Shown here one piece after another: positions 1 through 12,505 of a stretch of 64,000 nucleotides of DNA. The notes beneath the pieces are model-generated. The model was given only the letters and a program-made list of their open reading frames with translations, searched no databases and was not told the origin of the DNA. Position numbers and translations under genes: made by a program. The DNA comes from Nomia melanderi (lineage: Eukaryota > Arthropoda > Insecta > Hymenoptera > Halictidae), in NCBI RefSeq assembly GCF_051020985.1, contig NW_027475150.1, positions 1,116,001 through 1,180,000 on the forward strand, written 5' to 3'. Each line of letters begins with the position of its first letter. Position 1 is the first letter of the stretch.

Positions 1-144
1 CCTCGGACCACCAGGGGCCGAGAAAACCACCGTCTCATGGGGCCGGACACTCAGGGTCAGGGAAAAATCAAATATATATCTGGTGATATCTCGGGTAGTA
101 TTAGAGATATCGCAATAAACCAAAGTGAATTATCTGCAGGAGGC

Positions 145-1485
145 CCTGGCGCATGCATCTGGGCAGCGGGAACGACCTCGGACCACCAGGGGCCGAGAAA
201 ACCACAGTCTCATGGGGCCGGACACTCAGGGTCAGGGAAAAATCCAATACATATCTGGTGATATCTCGGGTGCTTTTAGGGATAGCGCAATAAACCAAAG
301 TGATTTATCTGCAGGAGGCCCTGGCGCATGAACCTGGACAGCGGGAACGACCTCGGACCACCAGGGGCCGAGAAAACCACAGTCTCATGAGGCCGGACAC
401 TCAGGGTCAGGGGAAAATCCAATATATAACTGGTGATATCTCGGGTGCTATTAGAGATAGCGCAATAAACCAGAGTGAATTATCTGCTGGAGGCCCTGGC
501 GCATACATCTGTGCAGCGGGATCGACCACGGACCACCAGGGGCCGAGAAAACCACCGTCTCATGGTGCCGGGCACTCAGGGTCAGGGAAAAATCCAATAT
601 ATATCTGGTGATATCTCGGGTGCTATTAGAGATAGCGCAATAAATCAAAGTGCTATTCTCCGTAGGAGGACCTTGCGCATGAATCTGTTCAGCAGGAACG
701 ACCTCGGACCACCAGGGGCCGAGAAATCCGCCGTCTCATGGGGCCGGACACTCAGGGTCAGGGAAAAATCAAATATATATCTGGTCATATCTCGGTTGCT
801 ATTACAGATAGCGCAGTAAATCAAAGTGCGTTGTTTGTAGGACGCCCTGGCGCATGCATCTGGGCAGCGGGAACGACCTCGGACCACCAGGGGCCGAGAA
901 AACCACAGTCTCATGGGGCCGGACACTCAGGGTCAGGGAAAAATCCAATACATATCTGGTGATATCTCGGGTGCTTTTAGGGATAGCGCAATAAACCAAA
1001 GTGATTTATCTGCAGGAGGCCCTGGCGCATGAACCTGGACAGCGGGAACGACCTCGGACCACCAGGGGCCGAGAAAACCACAGTCTCATGAGGCCGGACA
1101 CTCAGGGTCAGGGGAAAATCCAATATATAACTGGTGATATCTCGGGTGCTATTAGAGATAGCGCAATAAACCAGAGTGAATTATCTGCTGGAGGCCCTGG
1201 CGCATACATCTGTGCAGCGGGATCGACCACGGACCACCAGGGGCCGAGAAAACCACCGTCTCATGGTGCCGGGCACTCAGGGTCAGGGAAAAATCCAATA
1301 TATATCTGGTGATATCTCGGGTGCTATTAGAGATAGCGCAATAAATCAAAGTGCTATTCTCCGTAGGAGGACCTTGCGCATGAATCTGTTCAGCAGGAAC
1401 GACCTCGGACCACCAGGGGCCGAGAAATCCGCCGTCTCATGGGGCCGGACACTCAGGGTCAGGGAAAAATCAAATATATATCTGG
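145..1485. repeat. 4-mer HOR, two copies at 701-bp offset
   Basis: The segment 145-784 recurs at 846-1485. Both copies share the same succession of rare variants: GCATGCATCTGGGCAG, AATACATATCTGG, GCTTTTAGGGATAGC, GTGATTTATC, CATGAGGCCGG, CAATATATAACTGG, GCATACATCTG, GGATCGACCACGG and GTGCTATTCTCCGTAGG. The last variant carries a 1-bp insertion that makes the offset 701 instead of 700. The copies part after about 785 and 1486, where the first goes to GGTCATATCTCGGTTGC and the second returns to the common form. This is a recent local duplication of four monomers. Confidence 0.9.
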
Positions 1486-1603
1486 TGATATCTCGGGTGC
1501 TATTAGAGATAGCGCAATAAATCAAAGTGGATTGTCTGGAGGAGGCCCTTGCGCATGCATCTGTGCAGCAGCAACGACGTCGGAACACCAGGGGTCAAGA
1601 AAA

Positions 1604-1654
1604 TTACAGATTTTCGGTATCCGTCACCCAAGGTCATGTAAAAATCCAGCATAT
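1604..1654 (+). repeat. Core-B segment
   Basis: The monomer here has the B core (TTACAGATTTTCGG to CATGTAAAAATCC). It is preceded by the B-type lead GCAGCAGCAACGACGTCGGAA and followed by an ordinary class-1 tail. It is the first of 25 B cores that I found. Confidence 0.92.
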
Positions 1655-1687
1655 ATCTGGTGATATCTCGGGTGCTATTAGAGATAG

Positions 1688-2330
1688 CGCAATAAACCAA
1701 AGTGAATTATCTGCAGGAGTCCCTGGCGCATGAATCTGTGCAGCGGGAACGACCTCGGACCTCCACGGGCCGAGAAAACCACCGTCTCATGGGCACGGAC
1801 ACTCAGGGTCAGGGAAAAATCCAATATATATCTGGTGATATCTCGGGTGCTATTACAGATAGCGCAATAAATCAAAGTGCATTGTCTGTAGGAGGCACCG
1901 GCGCATGAATCTATGCAGCGGGAACGACCTCGGACCACCAGGGGCCGAGAAAACCACCGTCTCATGGGGCAGGACACTCAGGGTCAGGGGAAAATCCAAT
2001 ATATATCTGATGATATCTCGGGTGCTATTAGAGATAGCGCAATAAACAAAAGTGAATTATCTGCAGGAGGCACTGGCGCATGCATCTGTGCAGCGGGAAC
2101 GACCTCCGACCACCAGGGGCCGAGACAACCACCGTCTCATGGGGCCGGACACTCAGGGTCAGGGAAAAAACCAATATATATCTGGTGATATCTCGGGTGA
2201 TATTACAGATAGCCCAATAAATCAAAGTGCATTGTCTGTAGGAGGCCCTGGCGCATGAATGTGTGCAGCAGGAACGATCTCGGACCACCAGGGGCCGAGA
2301 CAACCACCGTCTGATGGGGCCGGCCACTCA
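1688..2330. repeat. Segment shared with 6238-6880 (offset 4550 bp, 26 monomers)
   Basis: These monomers match 6238-6880 in order and in private variants: GCAGGAGTCCCTGG, GAATCTATGCAGCGG, GGGGCAGGACACTC, ATATCTGATGATATC, GGAGGCACTGGCGC, then GGGAAAAAACC with GGGTGATATTACAG and GATAGCCCAAT. The exact multiple of 175 shows that no net indel lies between the copies. A few substitutions separate them (for example GACCTCCACGG here against GACAACCAGGG at 6307), so the duplication is older than the 11-mer at 13-17 kb. Confidence 0.8.
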
Positions 2331-2520
2331 GGGTCAGGGGAAAATCCAATATTTATCTGGTGATATCTCGGGTGCTATTAGAGATAGCGCAATAAACCAA
2401 AGTTAATTATCTGCAGGAGGCACTGGCGCATGAATCTGTGCAGCGGGAACGACCTCGCACCACCAGGGGCCGTGAAAACCACGGTCTCATGGGGCCGGCC
2501 ACTCAGGGTCAGGGGAAAAT
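2040..2520. repeat. GGGAAAAAACC cassette, copy 1 of 4
   Basis: A pair of linked monomers is marked by GGGAAAAAACC (2162), GGGTGATATTACAG and GATAGCCCAATAAATC. A monomer with GCAGCAGGAACG and GGCCGGCCACTC follows. The same pair recurs at 3265-3745 (offset 1225), at 6590-6890 (offset 4550) and at 7115-7460 (525 bp further). After the pair, copies 1 and 2 both continue into CTCGCACCACC with GCCGTGAAAACCACGG. Confidence 0.82.
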
Positions 2521-3264
2521 CCAATATATATCTGGTGATATCTCGGGTGCTATTAGAGATAGCGCAATATACCAAAGTGAATTATCTGCAGGAGGCCCTG
2601 GCGCATGTATGTGTGCAGCGGGAACGACCTCGGACCACCACGGGCCGAGAAAACGACCGTCTCATGGGGCCGGACACTCAGGGTCAGGGCAAAATCCAAT
2701 ATATATCTGGTGATATCTCGGGTGCTATTACAGATAGCGCAATAAATCAAAGTGCATTGTCTGTAGCAGGCCCTGGCGCATGAATCTGTGCAGCGGGAAC
2801 GTCCTCGGACCTCCAGGGGCCGAGACAACGACCGTCTCATGGGGCCGGAGACTCAGGGTCAGGGTCAAATCCAATATATATCTGGTGATATCTCGGGTGC
2901 TATTACAGATAGCGCAATAAATCAAAGTGCATTGTCTGTAGGAGGCTCTGGCGCATGAACCTGTGCAGCGGCAACGACCTCGGACCACCAGGGGCCGAGA
3001 AAACCACAGTCTCATGGGGTCGGACGCTCAGGGTCAGGGGAAAATCCAGTATATAACTGGTGATATCTCGGGTGCTATTACAGATATCGCAATAAATCAA
3101 AGTGCATTGTCTGTGGGAGGCCCTGGCGAATGAATCTGTGCAGCGGGAACGACCTCGGACCACCAGGGGCCGAGAAAACGACCGTCTCATGGGGCCGGAC
3201 ACTCAGGGTCAGTGAAAAATCCAATATATATCTGGTGATATCTCGGGTGCTATTACAGATAGCG

Positions 3265-3745
3265 CAATAAATCAAAGTGAATTATCTACAGGAGGCACTG
3301 TCGCATGGATCTGTGCAGCGGGAACGACCTCCGACCACCAGGGGCCGAGACAACCACCGTCTCATGGGGCCGGACACTCAGGGTCAGGGAAAAAACCAAT
3401 ATATATCTGGTGATATCTCGGGTGATATTACAGATAGCCCAATAAATCAAAGTGCATTGTCTGTAGGAGGCCCTGGCGCATGAATATGTGCAGCAGGAAC
3501 GAGCTCGGACCACCAGGGGCCGAGACAACCACCGTCTCATGGGGCCGGCCACTCAGGGTCAGGGGAAAATCCAATATTTATCTGGTGATATCTCGGGTGC
3601 TATTAGAGATAGCGCAATAAACCAAAGTGAATTATCTGCAGGAGGCACTGGCGCATGAATCTGTGCAGCGGTAACGACCTCGCACCACCAGGGGCCGTGA
3701 AAACCACGGTCTCATGGGGCCGGCCCCTCAGGGTCAGGGGAAAAT
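3265..3745. repeat. GGGAAAAAACC cassette, copy 2 of 4
   Basis: This repeats the 2040-2520 unit seven monomers later, with GGGAAAAAACC at 3387. It includes the following CTCGCACCACC monomer (GGTAACGACC here) and GGCCGGCCCCTC in place of GGCCGGCCACTC. Small private substitutions such as GGCACTGTCGCATGG near 3294 show that it has drifted. Confidence 0.8.
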
Positions 3746-4139
3746 CCAATATTTATCTGGTGATATCTCGGGTGCTATTAGAGATAGCACAATAAACCAA
3801 TGTGAATTATCTGCAGGAGGCCCTGGCGCATGAATCTGGGCAGCGGGAAAGACCTCGGACCACCAGGGGCCGAGAAAACCACCGTCTCACGGGGCCGGAC
3901 ACTCAGGGTCAGGGGAAAATCCGATATATATCTGGTGATATGTCGGGTGCTATTAGAGATAGCGCAGTAAACCAAACTGAATTATCTGCGGGAGGCCCTG
4001 GCGCATGAATCTGTGCAGCGGGAACGACCTCGGGCCACCAGGGGCCGAGAAAACCGCAGTCTCTTGGGGCCAGATACTCAGGGTCAGGGGAAAATCCAAT
4101 ATATATCTGGTGATATCTCGGGTTCTATTGCAGATAGCG

Positions 4140-4660
4140 CGATAAATCAAAGTGCATTGCATGCAGGAAGCCCTGGCGCACGAATCTGTGCAGCAGCAAC
4201 GACGTCGGAACACCAGGGGCCAAAAAATTTACAGATTTTCTGTATGCGTCACCCATGGTCATGTAAAAATCAAGCATATATCTGGTGATATCTCGGGTGC
4301 TATTAGAGATAGCGCGATAAATCAAAGTGCATTGTCTGCAGGAGGCCCTGGCGCATGCATCTGTGCAGCAGCAACGACGTCGGAACACCAGGGGCCAAGA
4401 AAATTACAGATTTTCGGTATCCGTCACCCAAGGTCATGTAAAAATCCAGCATATGTCTGGTGATATCTCGGGTTCTATTATAGATAGCGCGATAAATCAA
4501 AGTGCATTGTCTGCAGAAGGCCCTGGCGCATGCATATGTGCAGCGGGAACGACCTCGGACCACCAGGGGCCGAGAAAACCACCGTCTCATGGGGCCGGAC
4601 ACTCAGGGTCAGGGAAAAATCCAATATATATCTGGTGATATCTCGGATGCAATTAGAGAT
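4140..4660. repeat. 9-mer offset unit, copy 1, with two adjacent core-B monomers
   Basis: Two successive B monomers (cores at 4229-4279 and 4404-4454) are followed by a core-A monomer with GCAGAAGGCCC and GCATGCATATGTGCAG, then TCGGATGCAATTAG. The same series recurs 1575 bp (nine monomers) later at 5715-6235. The first B core has private changes (TTTACAGATTTTCTGTATGC, GTAAAAATCAAGC). Its lead GCACGAATCTG with GGAAGCCCTGG links it to the B monomers at 44.4 and 55.8 kb. Confidence 0.85.
4378..4552 (+). repeat. Reference monomer carrying core B
   Basis: A 175-bp monomer in the same phase as its neighbours but with a different core. Its start reads CGTCGGAACACCAGGGGCC. The core then reads TTACAGATTTTCGGTATCC, CACCCAAGG and CATGTAAAAATCC before rejoining the common sequence at CATATGTCTGG. 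A position-by-position comparison of the 37-bp cores gives about 20 matches (54%), while both flanks are nearly identical to ordinary monomers. The length is unchanged, so B replaces A without an indel. Its tail is TATAGATAGCGCGATAAATC, a form typical of the B-bearing group (GCGCGATAAATC in place of GCGCAATAAATC). Confidence 0.93.
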
Positions 4661-5714
4661 AGCGCAATAAACCAAAGTGAATTATCTGCAGGAGTCCCTG
4701 GCGCATGAATCTGTGCAGCGGGAACGACCTCGGACCACCAGGGGCCGAGAAAACCACAGTCTCATGGGGACGGACACTCAGGGTCAGGGAAAAATCCAAT
4801 ATTTATCTGGTGATATCTCGGGTGCTATTACAGATAGCGCAATAAACCAATGTGAATTATCTGCAGGAGGCCCTGGCGCATGAATCTGTGCAGCGGGAAC
4901 GACCTCGGACCACCAGGGGCCGAGACAACCACCGTCTCACGGGGCCGGACACTCAGGGTCAGGGAAAAATCCAATATATATCTGGTGATATCTCGGGTGC
5001 TATTACAGATAGCGCAATAAACCAAACTGAATTATCTGCAGGAGGCCCTGGCCTATGAATCTGTGCAGCGGGAACGACCTCGGGCCACCAGGGGCCGAGA
5101 AAACCACAGTCTCATGGGGCCAGATACTCAGGGTCAGGGGAAAATCCAATATATATCTGGTGATATCTCGGGTGCTATTAGAGATAGCGCCATAAACCAA
5201 AGTGAATTATCTGCAGGAGGCCCTGGCGCATGCATCTGTGCAGCTGGAACGACCTCGGACCACCAGGGGCCGAGAAAACCACAGTCTCATGGGGCCGGAC
5301 GCTCAGGGTCAGGTGAAAATCCAGTATATATCTGGTGATATCTCGGGTGCTATTACAGATAGCGCAATAAACCAAAGTGCATTGTCTGTAGGAGGCCCTG
5401 GCGCATGAATCTGTGCAGCGGGAACGACCTCGGACGACCAGGGGCCGAGAAAACCACAGTCTCATGGGGCCGGTCACTCAGGGTCAGTGAAAAATCCAAT
5501 ATATATCTGGTGATATCTCGGGTGCTATTAGAGATAGCGCAATAAATCAAAGTGCATTGTCTGTAGGAGGAACTGGCGCATGAATCTGGGCAGCGGGAAA
5601 GACCTCGGACCACCAGGGGCCGAGAAAACCACCGGCTCACGGGGCCGGACACTCAGGGTCAGGGGAAAATCCGATATATATCTGGTGATATCTCGGGTGC
5701 TATTAGAGATAGCG

Positions 5715-6235
5715 CGATAAATCAAATTCCATTGTCTGCAGGAGGCCCTGGCGCATGCATCTGTGCAGCAGCAACGGCGTCGGAACACCAGGGGCCAAAA
5801 AATTTACAGATTTTCGGTATGCGTCACCCATGGTCATGTAAAAATCCAGCATATATCTGGTGATATCTCGGGTGCTATTAGAGATAGCGCGATAAATCAA
5901 AGTCCTTTGTCTGCAGGAGGCCCTGGCGCATGCATCTGTGCAGCAGCAACGACGTCGGAACACCAGGGGTCAAGAAAATTACAGATTTTCGGTATTCGTC
6001 ACCCAAGGTCATGTAAAAATCCAGCATATATCTGGTGATATCTCGGGTTCTATTATAGATAGCGCGATAAATCAAAGTGCATTGTCTGCAGAAGGCCCTG
6101 GCGCATGCATATGTGCAGCGGGAACGACCTCGGACCACCAGGGGCCGAGAAAACCACCGTCTCATGGGGCCGGACACTCAGGGTCAGGGAAAAATCCAAT
6201 ATATATCTGGTGATATCTCACATGCAATTAGAGAT
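5715..6235. repeat. 9-mer offset unit, copy 2, with two adjacent core-B monomers
   Basis: This repeats 4140-4660 with B cores at 5804-5854 and 5979-6029, then GCAGAAGGCCC and GCATGCATATG. Differences include GGTATTCGTCACCC and ATATCTCACATGC here. The offset is nine monomers, the same number that recurs in two other parts of the window. Confidence 0.83.
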
Positions 6236-6237
6236 AG

Positions 6238-6880
6238 CGCAATAAACCAAAGTGAATTAGCTGCAGGAGTCCCTGGCGCATGAATCTGTGCAGCGGGAAC
6301 GACCTCGGACAACCAGGGGCCGAGAAAACCACCGTCTCATGGGGACGGACACTCAGGGTCAGGGAAAAATCCAATATATATCTGGTGATATCTCGTGTGC
6401 TATTACAGATAGCGCAATAAATCAAAGTGCATTGTCTGTAGGAGGCTCCGGCGCATGAATCTATGCAGCGGGAACGACCTTGGACCACCAGGGGCCGAGA
6501 AAACCACCGTCTCATGGGGCAGGACACTCAGGGTCAGGGGAAAATCCAATATATATCTGATGATATCTCGGGTGCTATTAGAGATAGCGCAATAAACCAA
6601 AGTGAATTATCTGCAGGAGGCACTGGCGCATGCATCTGTGCAGCGGGAACGACCTCCGACCACCAGGGGCCGAGACAACCACCGTCTCATGGGGCCGGAC
6701 ACTCAGGGTCAGGGAAAAAACCAATATATATCTGGTGATATCTCGGGTGATATTACAGATAGCCCAATAAATCAAAGTGCATTGTCTGTAGGAGGCCCTG
6801 GCGCATGAATGTGTGCAGCAGGAACGATCTCGGACCACCAGGGGCCGAGACAACCACCGACTCATGGGGCCGGCCACTCA
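6238..6880. repeat. Segment shared with 1688-2330
   Basis: Second copy of the 26-monomer-offset segment, including GAATCTATGCAGCGG, ATATCTGATGATATC and the third GGGAAAAAACC pair (6712). It starts one monomer after the 5715-6235 unit, much as 1688-2330 starts just after the B core at 1604. This suggests that the ancestral block also contained a B monomer. Confidence 0.78.
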
Positions 6881-7114
6881 GGGTCAGGGGAAAATCCAGT
6901 ATATATCTGCTGATATCTCGGGTGCTATTACAGATAGCGCAATAAATCAAAGTGCATTGTCTGTAGGAGGCCCTGGCGCATGAATCTCTGCAGCGGGAAC
7001 GACCTCGGGCCACCAGGGGCCGAGAAAACCGTAGTCTCATGGGGCCAGATACTCAGGGTCAGGGGAAAATCCAATATATATCTGGTGATATCTCGGGTGC
7101 TATTAGAAATAGCG

Positions 7115-7460
7115 CAATAAACCAAAGTGAATTATCTGCAGGAGGCACTGGCGCATGCATCTGTGCAGCGGGAACGACCTCCGACCACCAGGGGCCGAGA
7201 CAACCACCGTCTCATGGGGCCGGACACTCAGGGTCAGGGAAAAAACCAATATATATCTGGTGATATCTCGGGTGATATTACAGATAGCCCAATAAATCAA
7301 AGTGCATTGTCTGTAGGAGGCCCTGGCGCATGAATCTGTGCAGCAGGAACGACCTCGGACCACCAGGGGCCGAGACAACCACCGTCTCATGGGGCCGGCC
7401 ACTCAGGGTCAGGGGAAAATCCAATATTTATCTGGTGATATCTCGGGTGCTATTAGGGAT
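7115..7460. repeat. GGGAAAAAACC cassette, copy 4 of 4
   Basis: GGGAAAAAACC at 7237 with GGGTGATATTACAG and GATAGCCCAAT, three monomers after the copy at 6712. It is followed by GGCCGGCCACTC and a monomer with GATAGCACAATAAACCAATG. That last form also occurs near 3786, tying this stretch to 3.3-3.8 kb. Confidence 0.78.
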
Positions 7461-7728
7461 AGCACAATAAACCAATGTGAATTATCTGCAGGAGGCCCTG
7501 GCGCATGAATCTGTGCAGCGGGAACGACCTCGGACCACCAGGGGCCGAGACAACCACCGTCTCATGGGGCCGGACACTCAGGGTCAGGGGAAAATCCAAT
7601 ATATATCTGGTGATATCTCGGGTGCTATTAGAGATAGCGCAATAAATCAAAGTGTATTGTCTGTAGGAGGCCCTGGCGCATGCATCTGTGTAGCAGCAAC
7701 GACGTCGGAACACCAGGGGCCACGAAAA

Positions 7729-7779
7729 TTACAGATTTTCGGTATCCGTCACCCAAGGTCATGTAAAAATCCAGCATAT
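7729..7779 (+). repeat. Core-B segment
   Basis: An isolated B core whose lead contains GTAGCAGCAACGACGTCGG and GCCACGAAAATT. The following monomer has the usual B-group tail GCGCGATAAATC but core A, so A and B monomers alternate here. Confidence 0.9.
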
Positions 7780-8970
7780 ATCTAGTGATATCTCGGGTTC
7801 TACTACAGATAGCGCGATAAATCAAAGTGCATTGTCTGCAGGAGGCCCTGGCGCATGCATCTGTGCAGCAGCAACGACCTCGGACCACCAGGGGCCGAGA
7901 AAACCACCGTCTCATGGGGCAGGACACTCAGGGTCAGGGGAAAATCCAATATATATCTGATGATATCTCGGGTGCTATTAGAGATAGCGCAATAAACCAA
8001 AGTGAATTATCTGCAGGAGGCCCTGGCGCATGAATCTTTGCAGTGGGAACGACCTCGGGCCACCAGGGGCCGAGAAAACCAGTCTCATGGGGCCGGATAC
8101 TCAGGGTCAGGGGAAAATCCAATATATATCTGGTGATATCTCGGGTGCTATTAGAGATAGCGCAATAAACCAAAGTGAATTACCTGCAGGAGGCACTGGC
8201 GCATGCATCTGTGCAGCGGGAACGACCTCGGACCACCAGGGGCCGAGAAAACCACAGTCTCATGAGGCCGGATACTCAGGGTCAGGGGAAAATCCAGTAT
8301 ATATCTGGTGATATCTCGGGTGCTATTAGAGATAGCGCAATAAACCAAAGTGATTTATCTGCAGGAGGCCCTGGCGCATGAATCTGGGCAGCGGGAACGA
8401 CCTCGGACCACCAGGGGCCGAGAAAACCACAGTCTCATGAGGCCGGACACTCAGGGTCAGGGGAAAATCCACTATATATATGGTGATATCTCGGGTGCTA
8501 TTAGAGATAGCGCAATAAACCAAAGTGAATTATCTGCAGGAGGCCCTGGCGCATGAAACTGTGCAGCGGGAACGACCTCGGACCACGAGGGGCCTAGACA
8601 AGCACCGTCTCATGGGGCCGGACACACAGGGGCAGGGAAAAATCCAATATATATCTGGTGATATCTCGGGTGCTATTACAGATAGCGCAATAAATCAAAG
8701 TGCATTGACTGTAGGAGGCCCGGGCGCATGAATCTGGCCAGCGGGAACGACCTCGGACCACCAGGGGCCGAGAAAACCACCGTCTCATGGGGCCGGACGC
8801 TCAGGGTCAGCGAAAAATCCAGGATATATCTGGTGATATCTCGGTTGCTATTACAGATAGCGCAGTAAATCAAAGTGCGTTGTTTGTAGGAGGCCCTGGC
8901 GCATGAATCTGGGCAGAGGGAACGACCTCGGACCACCAGGGGCTGAGAAAACCACCGTCTCATGGGGCCG

Positions 8971-9330
8971 GACGCTCAGGGTCAGGAAAAATCCAATATA
9001 TAACTGGTGATATCTCGTGTGCTATTAGAGATAGCGCAATAAACCAAACTGAATTATCTGCAGGCGGCACTGGCGCATGAAGCTGTGCAGCGGGAACGAC
9101 CTCGGGCCACCAGGGGCCGAGAAAACCACCGTCTCATTGGGCCGGACACTCAGGGTCAGGGAAAAATCCAATATATATCTGGTGATATCTCGGGTGCTAT
9201 TACAGATAGCCCAATACATCAAAGTGGATTGTCTGTAGGAGGCCCAGGCGCATGAATCTGTTCAGCGGGAACGACCTCGGACCACCCGGGGCCGAGAAAA
9301 CCACCGTCACATGGGGCCGGACACTCTGGG
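8971..9330. repeat. ACCCGGGG cassette, copy 1 of 3
   Basis: Monomers in order carry GACGCTCAGGGTCAGGAAAA (1 bp short, giving 174 bp), CAATATATAACTGG, GATAGCCCAATACATCAAAG, GGCCCAGGCGCATG, GACCACCCGGGGCC and GTCACATGGGGCC. The same ordered set recurs at 9847-10280 (offset 876) and, with small changes, at 38710-39140. It ends here in CAATATATATATCTGG, a 2-bp expansion of the AT run. Confidence 0.8.
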
Positions 9331-9846
9331 TCAGGGGAAAATCCAATATATATATCTGGTGATATCTCGGGTGCTATTAGAGATAGCGCAATATACCAAA
9401 GTGAATTATCTGCAGGAGGCCCTGGCGCATGCATCTGTGCAGCGGGAACGACCACGGACCACCAGGGGCCGAGAAAACCACCGTCTCATGGGGCCGGACA
9501 CTCAGGTTCAGGGAAAAATCCAATATATATCTGGTGATATCTCGGGTGCTATTAGAGATAGCGCAATAAAAAAAAGTGAATTATCTGCAGGTGGCCCTGG
9601 CGCATGATTCTGTGAAGCGGGAACAACCTCGGACCACCAGGGGCCGAGAAAACCACCGTCTCATGGGGCCGGACACTCAGGGTCAGGGAAAAATCCAGTA
9701 TATATCTGGTGATATCTCGGGTGCTATTAGAGATAGCGCAATAAACCAAAGTGAATTATCTGCAGGAAGCCCTGGCGCATGAATCTGTGGAGCGGGAACG
9801 ACCTCGGACCACCAGGGGCCGAGAAAACCACCGTCTCATGGGGCCG

Positions 9847-10280
9847 GACGCTCAGGGTCAGGAAAAATCCAATATATAACTGGTGATATCTCGGGTGCTG
9901 TTAGAGATAGCGCAATAAACCAAAGTGAATTATCTGCAGGAGGCCCTGGCGCATGCATCCCTGCAGCGGGAACGACCACGGACCACCAGGGGCCGAGAAA
10001 ACCACCGTCTCATGGGGCCGGACACTCAGCGTCAGGGAAAAATCCAATATATATCTGGTGATATCTCGGGTGCTATTACAGATAGCCCAATACATCAAAG
10101 GGGATTGTCTGTAGGAGGCCCAGCAGCATGAATCTGTGCAGCGGGAACGACCTCGGACCACCCGGGGCCGAGAAAACCACCGTCACATGGGGCCGGACAC
10201 TCAGGGTCAGGGGAAAATCCAATATATTTCCGGTGATATCTCGGGTGCTTTTCGGGATAGCGCAATAAACCAAAGTGAAT
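9847..10280. repeat. ACCCGGGG cassette, copy 2 of 3
   Basis: The same succession as 8971-9330, here with CACTCAGCGTCAGG, CAAAGGGGATTGTC, GGCCCAGCAGCATG, ACCCGGGG, GTCACATGG and CAATATATTTCCGG. It leads into GCTTTTCGGGATAGC. It resembles the distant copy at 38710-39140 more than its near neighbour does, because both enter a GCTTTT monomer. Confidence 0.8.
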
Positions 10281-10701
10281 TATCTGCAGGAGGCCCTGGC
10301 GCATGCATCCGTGCAGCGGGAACGACCACGGACCACCAGGGGCCGAGAAAACCACCGTCTCATGGGGCCGGACGATCAGGGTCAGGAAAAATCCAATATA
10401 TAACTGGTGATATCTCGGGTGCTATTAGAGATAGCGCAATAAACCAAAGTGAATTATCTGCAGGAGGCCCTTGCGCATGAATCTGGGCAGCGGGAACGAC
10501 CTCGGACCACCAGGGGCCGAGAAAACCACCGTCTCATGGAGCCGGACACTCAGGTTCAGGGAAAAATCCAATATATATCTGGTGATATCGCGTGGGCTAT
10601 TAGAGATAGCGCAATAAATCAAAGTGCAATTGTCCGTAGGAGGCCCTTGCGCATGAATCTGTTCAGCAGGAACGACATCGGACCACCAGGGGCCGAGAAA
10701 A

Positions 10702-10752
10702 TTACAGATTTTCGGTATCCGTCACCCAAAGTCATGTAAAAATCCAGCATAT
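10702..10752 (+). repeat. Core-B segment
   Basis: A B core after GAACGACATCGGACCACC, preceded by a monomer with the 1-bp insertion (GTGCAATTGTCCGTAGG). The left flank is core-A like (GGGGCCGAGAAAA), so the A-to-B switch lies close to the AAAA run. Confidence 0.9.
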
Positions 10753-10929
10753 GTCTGGTGATATCTCGGGTGCTATTAGATATAGCGCAATAAATCAAAG
10801 TGCATTGTCTGCAGGAGGCCCTGGCGCATGAATCTGGGCAGCGGGAACGACCTCGGACCACCAGGGGCCGAGAAAACCACAGTCTCATGAGGCCGGACAC
10901 TCAGGGTCAGGGTAAAATCTAATATATAT

Positions 10930-11600
10930 CTGGTGATATCTCGGGTGCTATTAGAGATAGCGCAATAAATCAAAGTGCATTGTCCGTAGGAGGCCCTTGC
11001 GCATGAATCTCTGCAGCAGGAACGACATCGCACCTCCAGGGCCGTGAAAATTACAGATTTTCGGTATCCGTCACCCAAAGTCATGTAAAAATCCAGCATA
11101 TATATGGTGCTTTCTCGGGTGCTATTACAGATAGCGAAATAAATCAAAGTGCATTGTCTGTAGGAGGCCCTGGCGCATGAATCTGTGCAGCGGGAACGAC
11201 CTCAGACCACCAGGGGCCGAGAAAACCACCGTCTCATGGGGCCGGACACTCAGGGTCAGGGTAAAATCTAATATATATCTGGTGATATCTCGGGTGCTAT
11301 TAGAGATAGCGCAATAAATCAAAGTGCATTGTCCGTAGGAGGCCCTTGCGCATGAATCTCTGCAGCAGGAACGACATCGCACCACCAGGGCCGAGAAAAT
11401 TACAGATTTTCGGTATCCGCCACCCAAGGTCATGTAAAAATCCAGGATATATCTGGTGATATCTCGGTTGGTATTACAGATAGCGCAGTAAATCAAAGTG
11501 CGTTGTTTGTAGGAGGCCCTGGCGCATGAATCTGGGCAGCGGGAACGACCTCGGACCACCAGGGGCCGCGAAAACCACCGTCTCATGGGGCCGGACACTC
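10930..11600. repeat. 9-mer offset unit (1576 bp), copy 1, two core-B monomers
   Basis: B cores at 11051-11101 and 11400-11450 lie in shortened monomers where ACCTCCAGGGCCG or ACCACCAGGGCCG lacks one G. Other shared marks are TAAAATCTAATATATATC, GCATATATATGGTGCTTTC, GATAGCGAAATAAATC and GTGCGTTGTTTGTAGG. The series recurs at 12506-13176. GGTGCTTTCTCGGG replaces the usual GGTGATATCTCGGG and removes the EcoRV site, a rare loss in this array. Confidence 0.85.
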
Positions 11601-11925
11601 AGGGGCAGGGAAAAATCCAATATATATCTGTTGATATCGCGGGTGAAATTAGAGTTAGCGCCATAAACCAACGTGCATTGTCTGTAGGAGGCCCTGGCGC
11701 ATGAATCTGGGCGGCGGGAACGACCACGGACCACCAGGGGCCGAGAAAACCACCGTCTCATGGTGCCGGGCACTCAGGGTCAGGGAAAAATCCAATATAT
11801 ATCTGGTGATATCTCGGGTGCTATTAGAGATAGCGCAATAAATCAAAGTGCTATTCTCCGTAGGAGGACCTTGCGCATGAATCTGTTCAGCAGGAACGAC
11901 ATCGGTCCAACAGGGGCCGAGAAAA

Positions 11926-11976
11926 TTACAGATTTTCGGTATCCGTCACCCAAAGTCATGTAAAAATCCAGCATAT
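11926..11976 (+). repeat. Core-B segment before a +2 variant monomer
   Basis: A B core after GACATCGGTCCAACAGGGG. The next monomer has GTTATAGCGCAAAATAAATC, a 2-bp expansion, and then the lead GCAGCGGTATCTACCTCAG with GAAAATCACCGACACATGG. The same chain recurs at 19626-19860. Confidence 0.88.
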
Positions 11977-12505
11977 ATCTGGTGATATCTCGGGTGCTAT
12001 TAGTTATAGCGCAAAATAAATCAATGTGCATTGTCTGCAGGAGGCCCTGGCGCATGAATCTGTGCAGCGGTATCTACCTCAGAACACCAGGGTCCGAGAA
12101 AATCACCGACACATGGGGCCGGGCACTCAGGTTCAGGGAAAAATCCAACATATATCTGGTGATATCTCGGGTTCTATTACAGATAGCGCGATAAATCAAA
12201 GTGCATTGTCTGCAGGAGGCCCTGGCACATGGATCTGTGCAGCGGGAATGACCTCGGACCACCGGGGTCCGAGAAAACCACCGTCTCATGGGGCCGGACA
12301 CTCAGGGTCAGGGAAAAATCAAATATATATCTGGTGATATCTCGGGTAGTATTAGAGATATCGCAATAAACCAAAGTGAATTATCTGCAGGAGGCCCTGG
12401 CGCATGCATCTGGGCAGCGGGAACGACCTCGGACCACCAGAGACCGGGAAAACAACCATCTCATGGGGCCGGACACTCAGGGTCAGGGGAAAATCCAATA
12501 TATAT